The notes under the pieces: model-generated | Seen by the model: the letters and a program-made list of their open reading frames with translations, nothing else | Databases searched by the model: none | What the model was told of the DNA's origin: nothing | Translations under genes and position numbers: made by a program | Shown: positions 44,781 through 54,660 of the stretch, piece by piece | Numbering within the stretch: the first letter of the stretch is position 1 | Layout of the letters: each line of letters begins with the position of its first letter | Origin: Adhaeribacter aerolatus | GTDB taxonomy: Bacteria > Bacteroidota > Bacteroidia > Cytophagales > Hymenobacteraceae | NCBI RefSeq assembly: GCF_007991635.1 | Contig: NZ_BJYS01000022.1 | Location: forward strand, 60,323 to 124,322 | Direction: 5' to 3' | Length of the DNA: 64,000 nt

Positions 44781-47700
44781 TTAGAATCCTAAGTTAATAC
44801 CAAATATAAATTGTCTGGCATTCGGATAATTAGCCTGGTCAACGCCCATAAATTGGTCATCACCGGTATTGTTGTTGTCACCCACAATGCTGATATCAGG
44901 GTCGGCACCAGTATAGTCAGTAATGGTAAACAAGTTCTGACCTTGTACATAAACTCTTAAATTGTTTAACCGAACTTTATTGGCAATACTAGTGGGTAAT
45001 TTATAACCCAATTGCAGGGTTCTCATTCTGAAATAAGAACCTTTTTCAACAAAATAATCGGTAGAGATACCAGAAGAGTAAGTGTCTTTGGAGCTGATGA
45101 TTGGCAAGGTGCCATTCGGGTTCGATTCAGACCAGGAATTTTCTAATACCCGGGTACTTACACCGCCCACAAAACCTCTCATATCGGTAAACCATCTGGT
45201 AAAGTTATACAGGTCGTTGCCGTAGTTCCAGAACAAGAAGGTAGAGATATCGAAATTCCTGTAAGCCAAAGATAAGTTAGAACCTAACTGGAATTTAGGA
45301 ATTGGATTACCTATGATAGTTCTGTCGGCATCATCAATTTTGTTGTCACCGTTCTGGTCTTTAAGTCTCCAGGAGCCAATAGTTTTGTATGGCATAGCAG
45401 GACCGGCATCTAATTCGGCCTGGTTTTGGAAAATACCATCTACCTCGTAACCAAAGTAAGAAGAAATAGGATATCCTTTCTGAACTGCAATAACGTTACC
45501 TAAACGGCTAGCACCCCGGTAAATAACCTGGCCTTCTTCGGCCATTTTAGTCAGTTCATTGGTATAACGGGTAAAGTTTAAGCTGGCATCGTAATTAAAC
45601 TCGCCGGCAAAGCTACCGGTAGTTCCCAGGTTAAGGTCAAAGCCACGGTTACGCATGCTACCAATATTAATTCTGGGCTGTGTAATTTCGGCCATTAAAC
45701 CATTCCGTACCTGGTCAATTAAAAGGTCTTTCGTTTCAACGTTATAACCTTCTAAAGTAACAGTTAAACGGCCATCGAATAAAGAGGCATCAATACCTAG
45801 GTTAGTTGTTTCGGTAGTTTCCCACTTGGTAGTTAAGTTGCCCTGACGTGACTGCCGGTAACCTACGGTAGAAGCATTGTTCTGGCCGTTAATGGCATAC
45901 CACGACTCTCTTCCACCAGAAGCAAATGTTGAGAATTGGTTGTTGGCATCTACGTTACGCTGACTACCCATTTGTCCCCAACCACCACGCAGTTTTAACT
46001 CGGTAATAAACGGAATTCCTTGCAGAAAAGCTTCATCAGAAATACGCCAAGCGGCTCCGAATGCCGGGAACACACCAACTCTGGACTCTGGTCCGAATTT
46101 CGAAGAAGCATCCCGCCGTACCGTAGCGTTAATCAAATATTTATCCCGGAATCCGTAATCTACCCGGCCAAACAAAGAGTACAGCGAAGAACGGCCAGTG
46201 TTGAAAGTAGAAGTATTACGAATGCCTGTACCGGATTGAATAGTCCGGAAATCTAAGTCTGACAGGTCATAATTCTGGTTAGAACCCGTAATTCCACGGC
46301 CAGAACCTTTAACCGCTTCAGTACCCGCCAATAATTTCACATTGTGGGTTTCGGCAAATGTGCGGTTAAAAGTCAGGGTGTTGGTCCAGGTCCAGGTGTT
46401 GAAGTAACCATAGCTCTCTGAGAATGAATTTTGGGTTTGGTTTTCAGAACGCTCGTAGGTAATAGCAGTAAAGTTATTGTTATAGTTATTACTGTAATCG
46501 GTACCAAACGAAGTTCTGGCTGTTAAACCCTCCATTATATCTACCTCAGCGAACACATTACCAAAAATTTTATACCCATTATTTTTATTATCCTTGCCCC
46601 GGGTTAAGTTAGCAATAGGGCTACTACCGTTACCTGATTCACCTACCCGGTTACCAGCAAAACCACCATTAATATCATAAACCGGCAAATATGGCACCAT
46701 CCGGTAAGCTTGCGCCCAGGCTCCGCCTTCGCCAGCTTCACCACCACCCTGTCTGGTTTCGTAAGTTAACTGCAGGTTTTCGCCCACCCGAACTCTTTTA
46801 ACCGGATTAAACAAGGTATTTGCCCGTACAGTAGCGCGATCATAACCAGTATTAACAATTGTTCCTTCCTGGTTAAAATAGTTTGCACCTAAAGAGTAAG
46901 TACCTTTCTCCGTACCGCCAGAGGCATTAATCTGATGGCTTTGAATAAGCGCAGGGCGGGTAATTTCCTGGAACCAATTAGTACCCGGACTCGCTTTAAT
47001 GATTTGGTAAAAGGGAGCTCCTGGTGTTATATTATACTTAGCCGCATCGGCCCGGGGATCACCAGCCGGAACACCACCTGAAAAACCCGGACTAACCACT
47101 ATATAGTCAGGAGCTACCGGGGTGGTACCGCTGCCAAATATTGGACTGGTAGTAGGTACACCACCGTTTCTCCGGGAAGTAAACAAATATTCGCCGTACT
47201 GCTGCGTATTAAGCATTTTGGGCATCGAACTTTCCGGTATTATTTGTACACCGGCGTAAGAATCAATGGAAATGCTGGAGGTACCGGCTTTACCTCTTTT
47301 GGTGGTAACAATAATTACCCCGTTTGCCGCGCGTGAACCATAAATAGACGCCGAAGTAGCATCTTTTAAAACTTGCAGTGATTCAATATCCTGAGGGTTT
47401 AAAGAAGATGGGTTTTCGGTAGGTACACCGTCAATTACATAAAGCGGGTCGTTGTTACCGAAAGAAGCAAAACCCCGGATACGCACTTTGGCGCCGGCAC
47501 CCGGCTGTCCGTTACCACTAACCGTAACCCCGGATGCTCTACCCTGTAATTGCGCCTGTAAGTTAGCCGCGGGCGTTTGCAATAATTCGGTGGGTTTAAC
47601 CACCGAAACCGAACCAATAATGTCCCGCTTTTTTTCAGTGGTATAACCGGTAACTACTACTTCCTCCAGCGCTTTCGCATCGTCGGCCATGGTCACGTTT

Positions 47701-48032
47701 ACAGTTCCCGGACCCGAAAACGATTTTTCTAAGGTAGTATAACCAATAAAAGAGAAAACCAGGGTACCACCTGTTTCGGGTACACTTAAGCTGTATCGGC
47801 CATCGACATCGGTAGCCGTACCGTTAGTTGTTCCTTTCAATAATACAGTTACACCAGGAAGAGCGTCTCCGCTAGAAGAAGTAACCCGGCCGGTAATTTG
47901 CCAAACCACTGGTTTGACAACAGTTTTGTTTGTTTCCACGGCTGCCTGAAGGGGTGCAGAAATCCCTCCAAAAGCAAGCAGCATCAACAATAGGCAACTT
48001 TTACGTTGCCAACGATGCGTAACTTTTTTCAT
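44781..48032 (-). CDS. SusC/RagA-family TonB-linked outer-membrane transporter
   Basis: 1083 residues with a signal peptide ending near LQAA. An N-terminal carboxypeptidase-regulatory-like domain (about 45-115, with the GRVTSSSGDALPGVTV start) precedes the plug domain, which begins ALEEVVVTGYTTEKK and includes the RGFASFGNNDPLYVIDGVP segment. A 22-strand-type barrel fills the rest and ends in FIFGINLGF. It imports a ligand too large for porins, driven by TonB-ExbBD. The ATG at 48032 has three palindromic motifs upstream and the SusD gene directly downstream. Confidence 0.96.
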   Translation of the reverse strand: MKKVTHRWQRKSCLLLMLLAFGGISAPLQAAVETNKTVVKPVVWQITGRVTSSSGDALPGVTVLLKGTTNGTATDVDGRYSLSVPETGGTLVFSFIGYTTLEKSFSGPGTVNVTMADDAKALEEVVVTGYTTEKKRDIIGSVSVVKPTELLQTPAANLQAQLQGRASGVTVSGNGQPGAGAKVRIRGFASFGNNDPLYVIDGVPTENPSSLNPQDIESLQVLKDATSASIYGSRAANGVIIVTTKRGKAGTSSISIDSYAGVQIIPESSMPKMLNTQQYGEYLFTSRRNGGVPTTSPIFGSGTTPVAPDYIVVSPGFSGGVPAGDPRADAAKYNITPGAPFYQIIKASPGTNWFQEITRPALIQSHQINASGGTEKGTYSLGANYFNQEGTIVNTGYDRATVRANTLFNPVKRVRVGENLQLTYETRQGGGEAGEGGAWAQAYRMVPYLPVYDINGGFAGNRVGESGNGSSPIANLTRGKDNKNNGYKIFGNVFAEVDIMEGLTARTSFGTDYSNNYNNNFTAITYERSENQTQNSFSESYGYFNTWTWTNTLTFNRTFAETHNVKLLAGTEAVKGSGRGITGSNQNYDLSDLDFRTIQSGTGIRNTSTFNTGRSSLYSLFGRVDYGFRDKYLINATVRRDASSKFGPESRVGVFPAFGAAWRISDEAFLQGIPFITELKLRGGWGQMGSQRNVDANNQFSTFASGGRESWYAINGQNNASTVGYRQSRQGNLTTKWETTETTNLGIDASLFDGRLTVTLEGYNVETKDLLIDQVRNGLMAEITQPRINIGSMRNRGFDLNLGTTGSFAGEFNYDASLNFTRYTNELTKMAEEGQVIYRGASRLGNVIAVQKGYPISSYFGYEVDGIFQNQAELDAGPAMPYKTIGSWRLKDQNGDNKIDDADRTIIGNPIPKFQLGSNLSLAYRNFDISTFLFWNYGNDLYNFTRWFTDMRGFVGGVSTRVLENSWSESNPNGTLPIISSKDTYSSGISTDYFVEKGSYFRMRTLQLGYKLPTSIANKVRLNNLRVYVQGQNLFTITDYTGADPDISIVGDNNNTGDDQFMGVDQANYPNARQFIFGINLGF

Positions 48033-48394
48033 TTTAACTTTGGATTTTGAATTGTTTGAGTGTTGGAATATTAACTCATAAATATAAGAAATAAGAGAAT
48101 CAGAAGTACACTTTTTGTAGGTACAATTGTATATTTACAACACTATCAACAGAAAGCAATAGTCTTTGTAAAATTTACAATAAACTTGATTTATTGATGT
48201 GAATCCAATTGAAAACTGTTTCCTTTTTTAGACTTTTGATTTAACAATATTGCTAATTTTCTAAAAAAAGGCTCAAAAATATGTTTATTAGTGTCGTTTA
48301 CACATTTATAACTAAATAATTTTGATGTTTTTTAACCAGAGACGGCTTATTACTAGCAAAAAGCGTTCATTCCGCACAAAAATACTTATCAAAA
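48033..48394. other. susC upstream region
   Basis: About 360 AT-rich bases between GH92 and susC, both read leftwards. It contains the TTGTA/TACAA motif cluster at 48115-48180. No gene seen. A TATTTTTG (minus strand, 48274-48281) fits TAnnTTTG but has no clear TTG partner. Confidence 0.5.
48115..48180 (-). promoter_or_regulatory. three TTGTA-Nx-TACAA palindromes upstream of susC
   Basis: Three inverted repeats with the same half-sites: 48115-48126 (2-base spacer), 48127-48140 (4-base spacer, directly abutting the first) and 48166-48180 (5-base spacer, perfect 7-bp arms). They lie 83-148 bases before the susC ATG. They look like binding sites for a dimeric regulator; the regulator is unknown. 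Confidence 0.5.
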
Positions 48395-50728
48395 TTATTT
48401 TGGCATACTGGTAGTGGTTGTTGCCCAACGCTTATTAGGTACATTCCCCATTTTAAAAACCAGCACACCACCCGTCAAAATATCATTATGCCGTAAATAG
48501 GCATTATTATATGTTTTCCCGTTCAGAGTGGCGCTTTGAACGTAAATATTCGCCGGCGAAAGGTTCTCGGCCCGGATGCGGAAAGAGCGGTTATGGCCAA
48601 CCGGTAAGCTTATTTCTTTAAACTGGGGAGTACCTATTATATAATATGGTGTACCGGGCGTAACCGGGTAAAAACCCATGGCGCTAAACACGTACCACGC
48701 CGAAGTCTGGCCAGTATCGTCGTTGCCGCTAATGCCGCCGGGGCCGCTGCCGTATTCGGTTGTTATTATTTCGTTTACTCTTCTTTGTGTTTTCCAGGGG
48801 GTATCGGCATAGTTAAACAGGTAAGCGATGTGATGCCCCGGCTCATTGCCGTGCCAGTATTGTTTCTGGTCGAAAAAAGCATCCAGCCGCTGCCCAAACT
48901 TTTCTTTGCCACCCATCAGGGTTACCAGGCCGGGGACATCTTGCTGCACCGAGTACGTATATTGCCAGGGCGTACCTTCGGTAATATAAATTTCTTTTTT
49001 ATTGGGGTTAATATCTTTGTACCAAGAGCCATCAGCGTGCCGCCCCCGCATAAAACCAGATTGACTATCGTAGATATTTTTGTAGTTATTACTTCGTTTT
49101 AAGAATAGCTGATAATCTTGCTCCTTGCCGAGGGCTTTGGCCAGTTGACTAACTGCAAAGTCGTCGTAAGCGTACTCTAAAGTGCGCGATACCTGCTCGC
49201 GTTTATGAAACGCCTGCCAAACAGAATCCTCCATGGGAATATAGCCATACTTTATATAAGAAGGCAAAGCCCGACGCCCCCGTCCATCGGCGTAATCTTC
49301 CGGTCCGGCCGGCTCCAGGGCATTTTTGCGCATGTACCGGTAAGCTTTTTCGGCATCAAAACCCCTAATACCTTTTATATAAGCATCGGCAATAACCGAG
49401 GCGCCGTGGTCGGCAATCATGGCTGAGGTGTAACTGTTCCAGCACGGGAAGTTAGGTAGCCAGCCGCCGCTCTCCGACATGGAAATTAACGTACTTACCA
49501 TGGCCCGGGCGCGTTCGGGTTGCAGCAGTACGTAAAGCGGGTGCACGGCGCGGTAAGTATCCCATAACGAAAAATCACCATGAAATTCAAAATCATTGGT
49601 TCTTTCGGTTTTATATTGCTGCGCAAACGCCGGATAAGTACCGCTTACATCGCTGTACACGCGGGGCAGCAGCATGGTGTGGTACAGGGCCGTGTAAAAA
49701 ATGGTTTTCTTCTCGGTATTATTATCCCTTACCTGCACCGAACCTAAAGCTTTATTCCAGGCCGCAGTGGCAGCATCTTTTACTTTATTTAAATCCCAGG
49801 CCGGAATTTCGGCTTCTAAATTCCGGCGGGCTTCGGCAATGCTGGTGAAAGAAGTACCCACTTTTACTTTAATAATATCGCCCGCCTGAACCGCGTAGGT
49901 TACATACCCGCCGGCGCTTTTTCCTTCTCCGGTAACCGTTATCTGGGTCGAGACTGAACCATCGCGGAAGGTACCGGCCGTTTTAAAAGGCTTACTAAAC
50001 TGAATAACAAAATACCCGCTAAAACCCGCCGGCTTGCCTTGCCCCTGGTAAATCCGATGCACCGGATTATAGCCGCTTATTTCGTTTTTGCCCACATCAA
50101 TACTTAATTGTGCCTGGCCTTCGTCGCTGTTGGGGTAAATAATTAGGGGGGCTTGTTCAGCGGCTTGGTTAAACCGGAACTGCAGCAAACCGGTCCGGGA
50201 AGTAGCTGTAATTTCGGCATCAATATTATAGCTGGTGAGGTTTACGGCGTAAGCAGCCGGCGAAGCTTTCTCGGTAGCGTGGCTGAAGGCCGAGGCATAT
50301 TTCTCTGGGTTAACTTCTACGGCGCCGGTGGTGGGCATAATGGTAACGCTGCCGTAATCCTGGGTACAGGAACCGCTCATCCAATGGCTGCCCCGAAAAC
50401 CTGATATTTTGGTATCCGCGTGATAATACGGCGAGATGCATTTTCTTTCGGTGGTGCGAGTTTGGGGTGTCCAGTGGGTCATGCCAAAGGGTACGCCTAC
50501 CGCCGGAAAGGTCTGGCCTTTCAGCTCCGACTGGGCTTCGCTGTGGGCTTTGGCGCTGGCGGTGGTAGCCAGGCCAGTGCCAATCAGCGGATCGACGTAC
50601 TGTACCCAATTGGTAGTTGGTGGTTGCTGGGCAAAACCGGCCAAACCGCAACTACTCCATATGAAGGATAAAACGAAAAGACGAAATAAAGTTAACCGGT
50701 ATTTTTTTACAGAATTATATCCAATCAT
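48395..50728 (-). CDS. GH92-family glycosidase (alpha-mannosidase type)
   Basis: About 777 residues from the ATG at 50728; an ATG at 50749 is the alternative. A hydrophobic signal ends near GFAQ. It shows GH92 hallmarks: an early VDPLIGTG, SHWMSGSCTQDYG, and the late WHGNEPGHHIAYLF and GNDDTGQTSAWYVFSAMGFYPV segments, in which the glutamate and aspartates form the calcium-dependent catalytic centre. GH92 enzymes are exo-acting alpha-mannosidases in the periplasm or on the surface. It precedes susC on the same strand but is separated by 362 bases that contain candidate operators. Confidence 0.95.
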   Translation of the reverse strand: MIGYNSVKKYRLTLFRLFVLSFIWSSCGLAGFAQQPPTTNWVQYVDPLIGTGLATTASAKAHSEAQSELKGQTFPAVGVPFGMTHWTPQTRTTERKCISPYYHADTKISGFRGSHWMSGSCTQDYGSVTIMPTTGAVEVNPEKYASAFSHATEKASPAAYAVNLTSYNIDAEITATSRTGLLQFRFNQAAEQAPLIIYPNSDEGQAQLSIDVGKNEISGYNPVHRIYQGQGKPAGFSGYFVIQFSKPFKTAGTFRDGSVSTQITVTGEGKSAGGYVTYAVQAGDIIKVKVGTSFTSIAEARRNLEAEIPAWDLNKVKDAATAAWNKALGSVQVRDNNTEKKTIFYTALYHTMLLPRVYSDVSGTYPAFAQQYKTERTNDFEFHGDFSLWDTYRAVHPLYVLLQPERARAMVSTLISMSESGGWLPNFPCWNSYTSAMIADHGASVIADAYIKGIRGFDAEKAYRYMRKNALEPAGPEDYADGRGRRALPSYIKYGYIPMEDSVWQAFHKREQVSRTLEYAYDDFAVSQLAKALGKEQDYQLFLKRSNNYKNIYDSQSGFMRGRHADGSWYKDINPNKKEIYITEGTPWQYTYSVQQDVPGLVTLMGGKEKFGQRLDAFFDQKQYWHGNEPGHHIAYLFNYADTPWKTQRRVNEIITTEYGSGPGGISGNDDTGQTSAWYVFSAMGFYPVTPGTPYYIIGTPQFKEISLPVGHNRSFRIRAENLSPANIYVQSATLNGKTYNNAYLRHNDILTGGVLVFKMGNVPNKRWATTTTSMPK

Positions 50729-51255
50729 TAGGCTTTCGAAAGTATACATTGCATAATCTAAAGCTATGCCCAAATAAATTTATTAAATCCGGCCCTGATA
50801 CCCACGTCTGTGATTGTAAGGAAACCTATTCAGCAAATAGCCCCTGGTTTCCTCCTGCTACATTAATTAGCAGTTCTAAATAATATTATACGAAGTAAGC
50901 GGGCATTTTTAGTTACCAGCTTGTAAAATATTGATTATTGTTTATTAATTATAGGGCTATCGTAAAAAATAAAGATCTTCTTTAATCCTGGTAACTGAAG
51001 CGTGGTTCCACTATCAACTGACCGGTAAAATCTCCATTATCGTCCGGCTAAGAGTGATTCTGCCATATACCTGCTTTAAATTTAAAGAAGTATAACTTGG
51101 AACTACTTATTCTAACCAGTTTTCACCAGAAAAGGCGATTATGACAATTTTGTAAAAGCCATAGTTTTAATATTTTCTGCAAAAATTCGTTGCAAAACAA
51201 GTGCGGCCGGTAATATTACCAGCCGCACTTGTAAATGAATCTTTTGTATAAACTT
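50729..51255. other. intergenic region between the glycosyltransferase and GH92
   Basis: About 520 bases without a credible gene. It contains an 8-bp inverted repeat (50819-50826 with 50846-50853) and the glycosyltransferase terminator (51197-51232). The remainder is unassigned. Confidence 0.5.
51197..51232 (-). terminator. terminator of the glycosyltransferase gene
   Basis: 11-bp GC-rich stem (51197-51207 with 51222-51232), extended inwards past one mismatch, followed on the minus strand by TTTTGC. Confidence 0.8.
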
Positions 51256-52077
51256 TTATATCGCTACGTAATCTTTCAGGTAAATCGCCCTTTCTTCCGG
51301 CGTCCATTTCTGCTCTATTTTTATAATATTACTTGCATCGGCAAATTTCACGGGTTTCGATTTTACGGTCAGGCGGATGAAATGATGATTGAAAACACCC
51401 AAAGCTATATGCATCGGTTTTACATCGCCCTGCTCCAAATGCCGTTTTTTACTACGGATATACAAATCAAAATCAGCGCCCTGAATGCGTTCATCCCAAA
51501 GCCCTACTTTTTCCAGACCACGCCGCGTCATGATTACTGAATTACCTACAAAGCCTTCCTGCACCTGGTTACCAAAACGGGCATAACGGCGGGCGCAGAA
51601 CTTTTCCCAGTCGCCGTACATTAGTTTAGCCATTAACCTAAAAGTAAAACCGTTGCGGGCAATATTACTGATAATATTTTTAATTAATTTCCAGCGACGG
51701 CCCAAGGCTAAAGTAGCCGGCACACTTTCTACGCGCTCAATGCCGCAACTGGTAATAATATCGAGCTGGTTGGCCTGCATGGCTTCCAGAATGTGCTTGT
51801 CCCACTGCGGGGCCACAATAATATCGTTGTTTAAAAAGGCCAGTACCTCGTATTTAGCCTTCCGAATGCCTTGGTTCTGGCAGTACGGGTACGAATAATT
51901 TTGTTCGTTCTGGATAACGGTGGCGCCTATGCTCTGAAAAAACTCGCGGCTGCCATCCGTAGAGTTATTATCGATTATGATTAACTCGAACGGGTAATGG
52001 GTATACTTTACCAGCTTTTCGTAAAACAGCTTGTTCATTGCCAATTGGTTATGCACCGCTGTAATAATACTGACCAT
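51256..52077 (-). CDS. family 2 glycosyltransferase
   Basis: 273 residues of the GT-A fold. The nucleotide-sugar site is clear: SIITAVHNQ at the start, IIIDNNSTDGS, and the LNNDIIVAPQW segment with the DxD-like NND. No membrane segment. It transfers a sugar from an activated donor to a surface polysaccharide or lipid acceptor; donor unknown. It is divergent from the ABC transporter gene, starting about 127 bases from that gene's ATG. Confidence 0.9.
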   Translation of the reverse strand: MVSIITAVHNQLAMNKLFYEKLVKYTHYPFELIIIDNNSTDGSREFFQSIGATVIQNEQNYSYPYCQNQGIRKAKYEVLAFLNNDIIVAPQWDKHILEAMQANQLDIITSCGIERVESVPATLALGRRWKLIKNIISNIARNGFTFRLMAKLMYGDWEKFCARRYARFGNQVQEGFVGNSVIMTRRGLEKVGLWDERIQGADFDLYIRSKKRHLEQGDVKPMHIALGVFNHHFIRLTVKSKPVKFADASNIIKIEQKWTPEERAIYLKDYVAI

Positions 52078-52203
52078 GTTGTGTTTTTAAGTAACTATCA
52101 GGCTGCAAAGGTACCAAAATAACCTAAACCCACCACCACCCCTGTTCCGTTGCCGATTAATGCTTACCTTGCAGCAATTTTCTGTTACCCATTTATTTTC
52201 CGG

Positions 52204-54036
52204 ATGAAAACCTATTTCCGTTTACTGGCCTTTGCCAAACCTTATAGCCGGTTTGTACCGTCCTATGCTATTTTGGCAATATTAGCTGTTTTATTCGGGT
52301 TGGTAAACTTTTCGCTGTTGATTCCTTTACTCAACGTTTTATTTAATACCACGCCCGAAGTAGCGACTCCCGCCAAACCAACTTTTGCCTTAAATATTGA
52401 ATATTTTAAAGACCTATTTAACTACACATTTTATAACATACGGACCGAAAAAGGACCAATGGGTGCGCTGCAATACGTTTGTGCTATTATTCTGGCTTCG
52501 GTCTTTTTATCGAACCTGTTCAAATATTTGTCGCAGCGGGTAATGACTTCCATGCGGACGTACGTGGTGCGAAACCTACGGCGGGCTTTGTTCGAGAAAA
52601 TTTCTAACCTGCACGTAGGCTACTTTCACCACCAGCGCAAAGGCGATTTGCTTTCGAGTGTTTCGAACGATGTAAGCGAGATTGAAAACTCCGTAGTAAG
52701 CTCGGTGCAGGTGGTTTTCCGGGAGCCACTCATGATTATCGGATATTTCATTTTCCTGTTCATGATTTCGGCCCAGCTTACCCTTTTTACTTTACTTATT
52801 TTACCAATTTCGGGCGGCATAATTGCTTTTATTGGGCGCAAATTACGGCGCGATGCCAAACGGGGCCAGGATTTACTTGGTAATTTACTCAGCGTAATGG
52901 AAGAAACCATATCGGGTAACCGGATTATTAAAGCTTTTAATGCCCAGACCTACGTGCAGGAAAAATTTGACATAGAAAATAACCGCTACAAAGATGTGTT
53001 AAGCTCGGTCTGGAACAAGCGCGAACTGGCTTCTCCGGTTTCAGAATTTCTGGGCATTACGGTAGTAGTGGGCGTTTTGCTGTACGGCGGTCACCTGATT
53101 ATTAACCAGCAATCGGATTTAAGCGCTAGCGAATTTATTACCTTTATTGCCCTTTACTCCCAAATATTAATCCCGGCCAAGAATATTTCTACCGCCATGA
53201 CTAATATTCAGCGGGGTATTGCTTCCGGCGATCGCATCCTGAAAATAATTGATTACCCAGAGCAGGTAACCGAAAAACCCAACGCCCTGCCGCTGCCGGC
53301 CTTTACCTCCGGCATCGAGTACCGCAACGTCGATTTCCAGTACGAGAAAGAAAAAGTATTAAATAATATTTCGCTAACAGTACCCAAAGGTAAAATGGTA
53401 GCGCTCATCGGGCAGTCGGGCTCCGGTAAATCTACCCTAGCCGACTTACTGCCCCGTTTTTACGACGTAACCGGCGGCCAGCTATTAATAGACGGCATCG
53501 ATATCCGGGATATAAAAATAACTGACCTCCGCGAGCAAATGGGCATTGTAACCCAGGAAGCAATATTATTTAATGATACCATCTTTAACAACATCGCCTT
53601 TAATAAAATTAACGCTACCGAAGCCGAGGTTATAAACGCCGCTAAAATTGCCAACGCCCACGAATTTATTATGCAAACGCCGAACGGCTATAACACGCTC
53701 ATCGGCGACCGCGGCGGTAAACTATCGGGTGGACAGAAACAGCGCATCAGCATTGCCCGGGCCATTCTCAAAAATCCGCCTATTTTAATATTAGATGAGG
53801 CCACTTCGGCCCTGGATACCGAATCGGAAAAACTGGTGCAGGAAGCCTTAACCAACCTGATGAAAAACCGCACCTCGATTGTAATTGCGCACCGCTTAAG
53901 CACCGTGCAGCACGCCGACGAAATTGTGGTAATGCAGAAAGGCCAGATTATGGAACGCGGTACGCACGAGCAATTGCTGGCCCAAAATGGTTTGTATACC
54001 CGGCTAAACCAAATGCAGGTAGTAGCCCTAAGCTAA
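52204..54036 (+). CDS. ABC transporter, fused permease and ATPase (MsbA-like exporter)
   Basis: 610 residues from the ATG at 52204; a longer form starting at 52150 adds 18 residues that are not typical. Six transmembrane helices cover about residues 15-310. The ATPase domain has Walker A GQSGSGKST, a Q-loop, the signature LSGGQKQR, Walker B ILILDEATSALD and the switch IVIAHRLS. The half-transporter design and the lipid-exporter profile fit MsbA-like lipid or LPS export, though drug exporters look alike. It stands next to glycosyltransferase and gmhA genes, which favours envelope-lipid work. Confidence 0.94.
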   Translation: MKTYFRLLAFAKPYSRFVPSYAILAILAVLFGLVNFSLLIPLLNVLFNTTPEVATPAKPTFALNIEYFKDLFNYTFYNIRTEKGPMGALQYVCAIILASVFLSNLFKYLSQRVMTSMRTYVVRNLRRALFEKISNLHVGYFHHQRKGDLLSSVSNDVSEIENSVVSSVQVVFREPLMIIGYFIFLFMISAQLTLFTLLILPISGGIIAFIGRKLRRDAKRGQDLLGNLLSVMEETISGNRIIKAFNAQTYVQEKFDIENNRYKDVLSSVWNKRELASPVSEFLGITVVVGVLLYGGHLIINQQSDLSASEFITFIALYSQILIPAKNISTAMTNIQRGIASGDRILKIIDYPEQVTEKPNALPLPAFTSGIEYRNVDFQYEKEKVLNNISLTVPKGKMVALIGQSGSGKSTLADLLPRFYDVTGGQLLIDGIDIRDIKITDLREQMGIVTQEAILFNDTIFNNIAFNKINATEAEVINAAKIANAHEFIMQTPNGYNTLIGDRGGKLSGGQKQRISIARAILKNPPILILDEATSALDTESEKLVQEALTNLMKNRTSIVIAHRLSTVQHADEIVVMQKGQIMERGTHEQLLAQNGLYTRLNQMQVVALS

Positions 54037-54165
54037 TTTTTAGTATATGGCTTACACTTTGGGATTGATTGGTAAGTTAATATTTTAGACGGCGGCTGGC
54101 TAGCCCTAAGATTAAGTTTGCGTAAGAGAAAATATATTCTTTTATTACTATAAACTAAAAAAACT

Positions 54166-54660
54166 ATGGAAACAGTAAAGAAAACTGTCAATATTCTGGT
54201 AATGATTTACCTAATATTGGCCCTGCTGATATATTTAGATATTTTAAATATCGGGCAAAACACTAATCCGGGTTTTTATACCAACTTTTTCCTGGCCGGC
54301 GGCTTGCTGATGCTGCTGGAACTAGTAACCGAGAATATTTACATCCTGTTCTTAAAGCGGAGCCACGTAAAACAATACCAGAACAAAATTAACGAGCTTA
54401 AAGCCAGCCTGTACGACCAGAAACAGGAAACGCAGGATTTAATAAAAAAGCACAACGAAGAGCTGGCTATTGCCCGGGCTAACCAAAATGCGGCACCGCC
54501 TTTGGTGCAACATCCGCAGCCAACTTCGCGGCCTGTGCTCACGCCTATTAATCCGGATGTTGATATTACCTCGGCCCCTTTACCACCTAAACCAGTAAAC
54601 CCAACCGATTACCCAACCCGAAATACTGATTCTGATAATTACCGTGAACCAAACCGCTGA
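54166..54660 (+). CDS. unrecognised two-helix membrane protein with coiled coil
   Basis: 164 residues. Two hydrophobic helices (about 10-29 and 41-62) anchor it; a charged coiled-coil (about 68-105) and a proline/threonine-rich tail (about 108-164) follow. No enzyme motif seen. Its last 17 bases overlap the GTG start of gmhA, so they are translationally linked. The tail is rich in Asn, Pro, Asp and Thr and looks disordered. Confidence 0.8.
   Translation: METVKKTVNILVMIYLILALLIYLDILNIGQNTNPGFYTNFFLAGGLLMLLELVTENIYILFLKRSHVKQYQNKINELKASLYDQKQETQDLIKKHNEELAIARANQNAAPPLVQHPQPTSRPVLTPINPDVDITSAPLPPKPVNPTDYPTRNTDSDNYREPNR

Noticed and set aside
44781..48032. Antisense frames inside susC and other long genes
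   Set aside because: They mirror the codon structure of the real genes and lack start context or protein-like composition.
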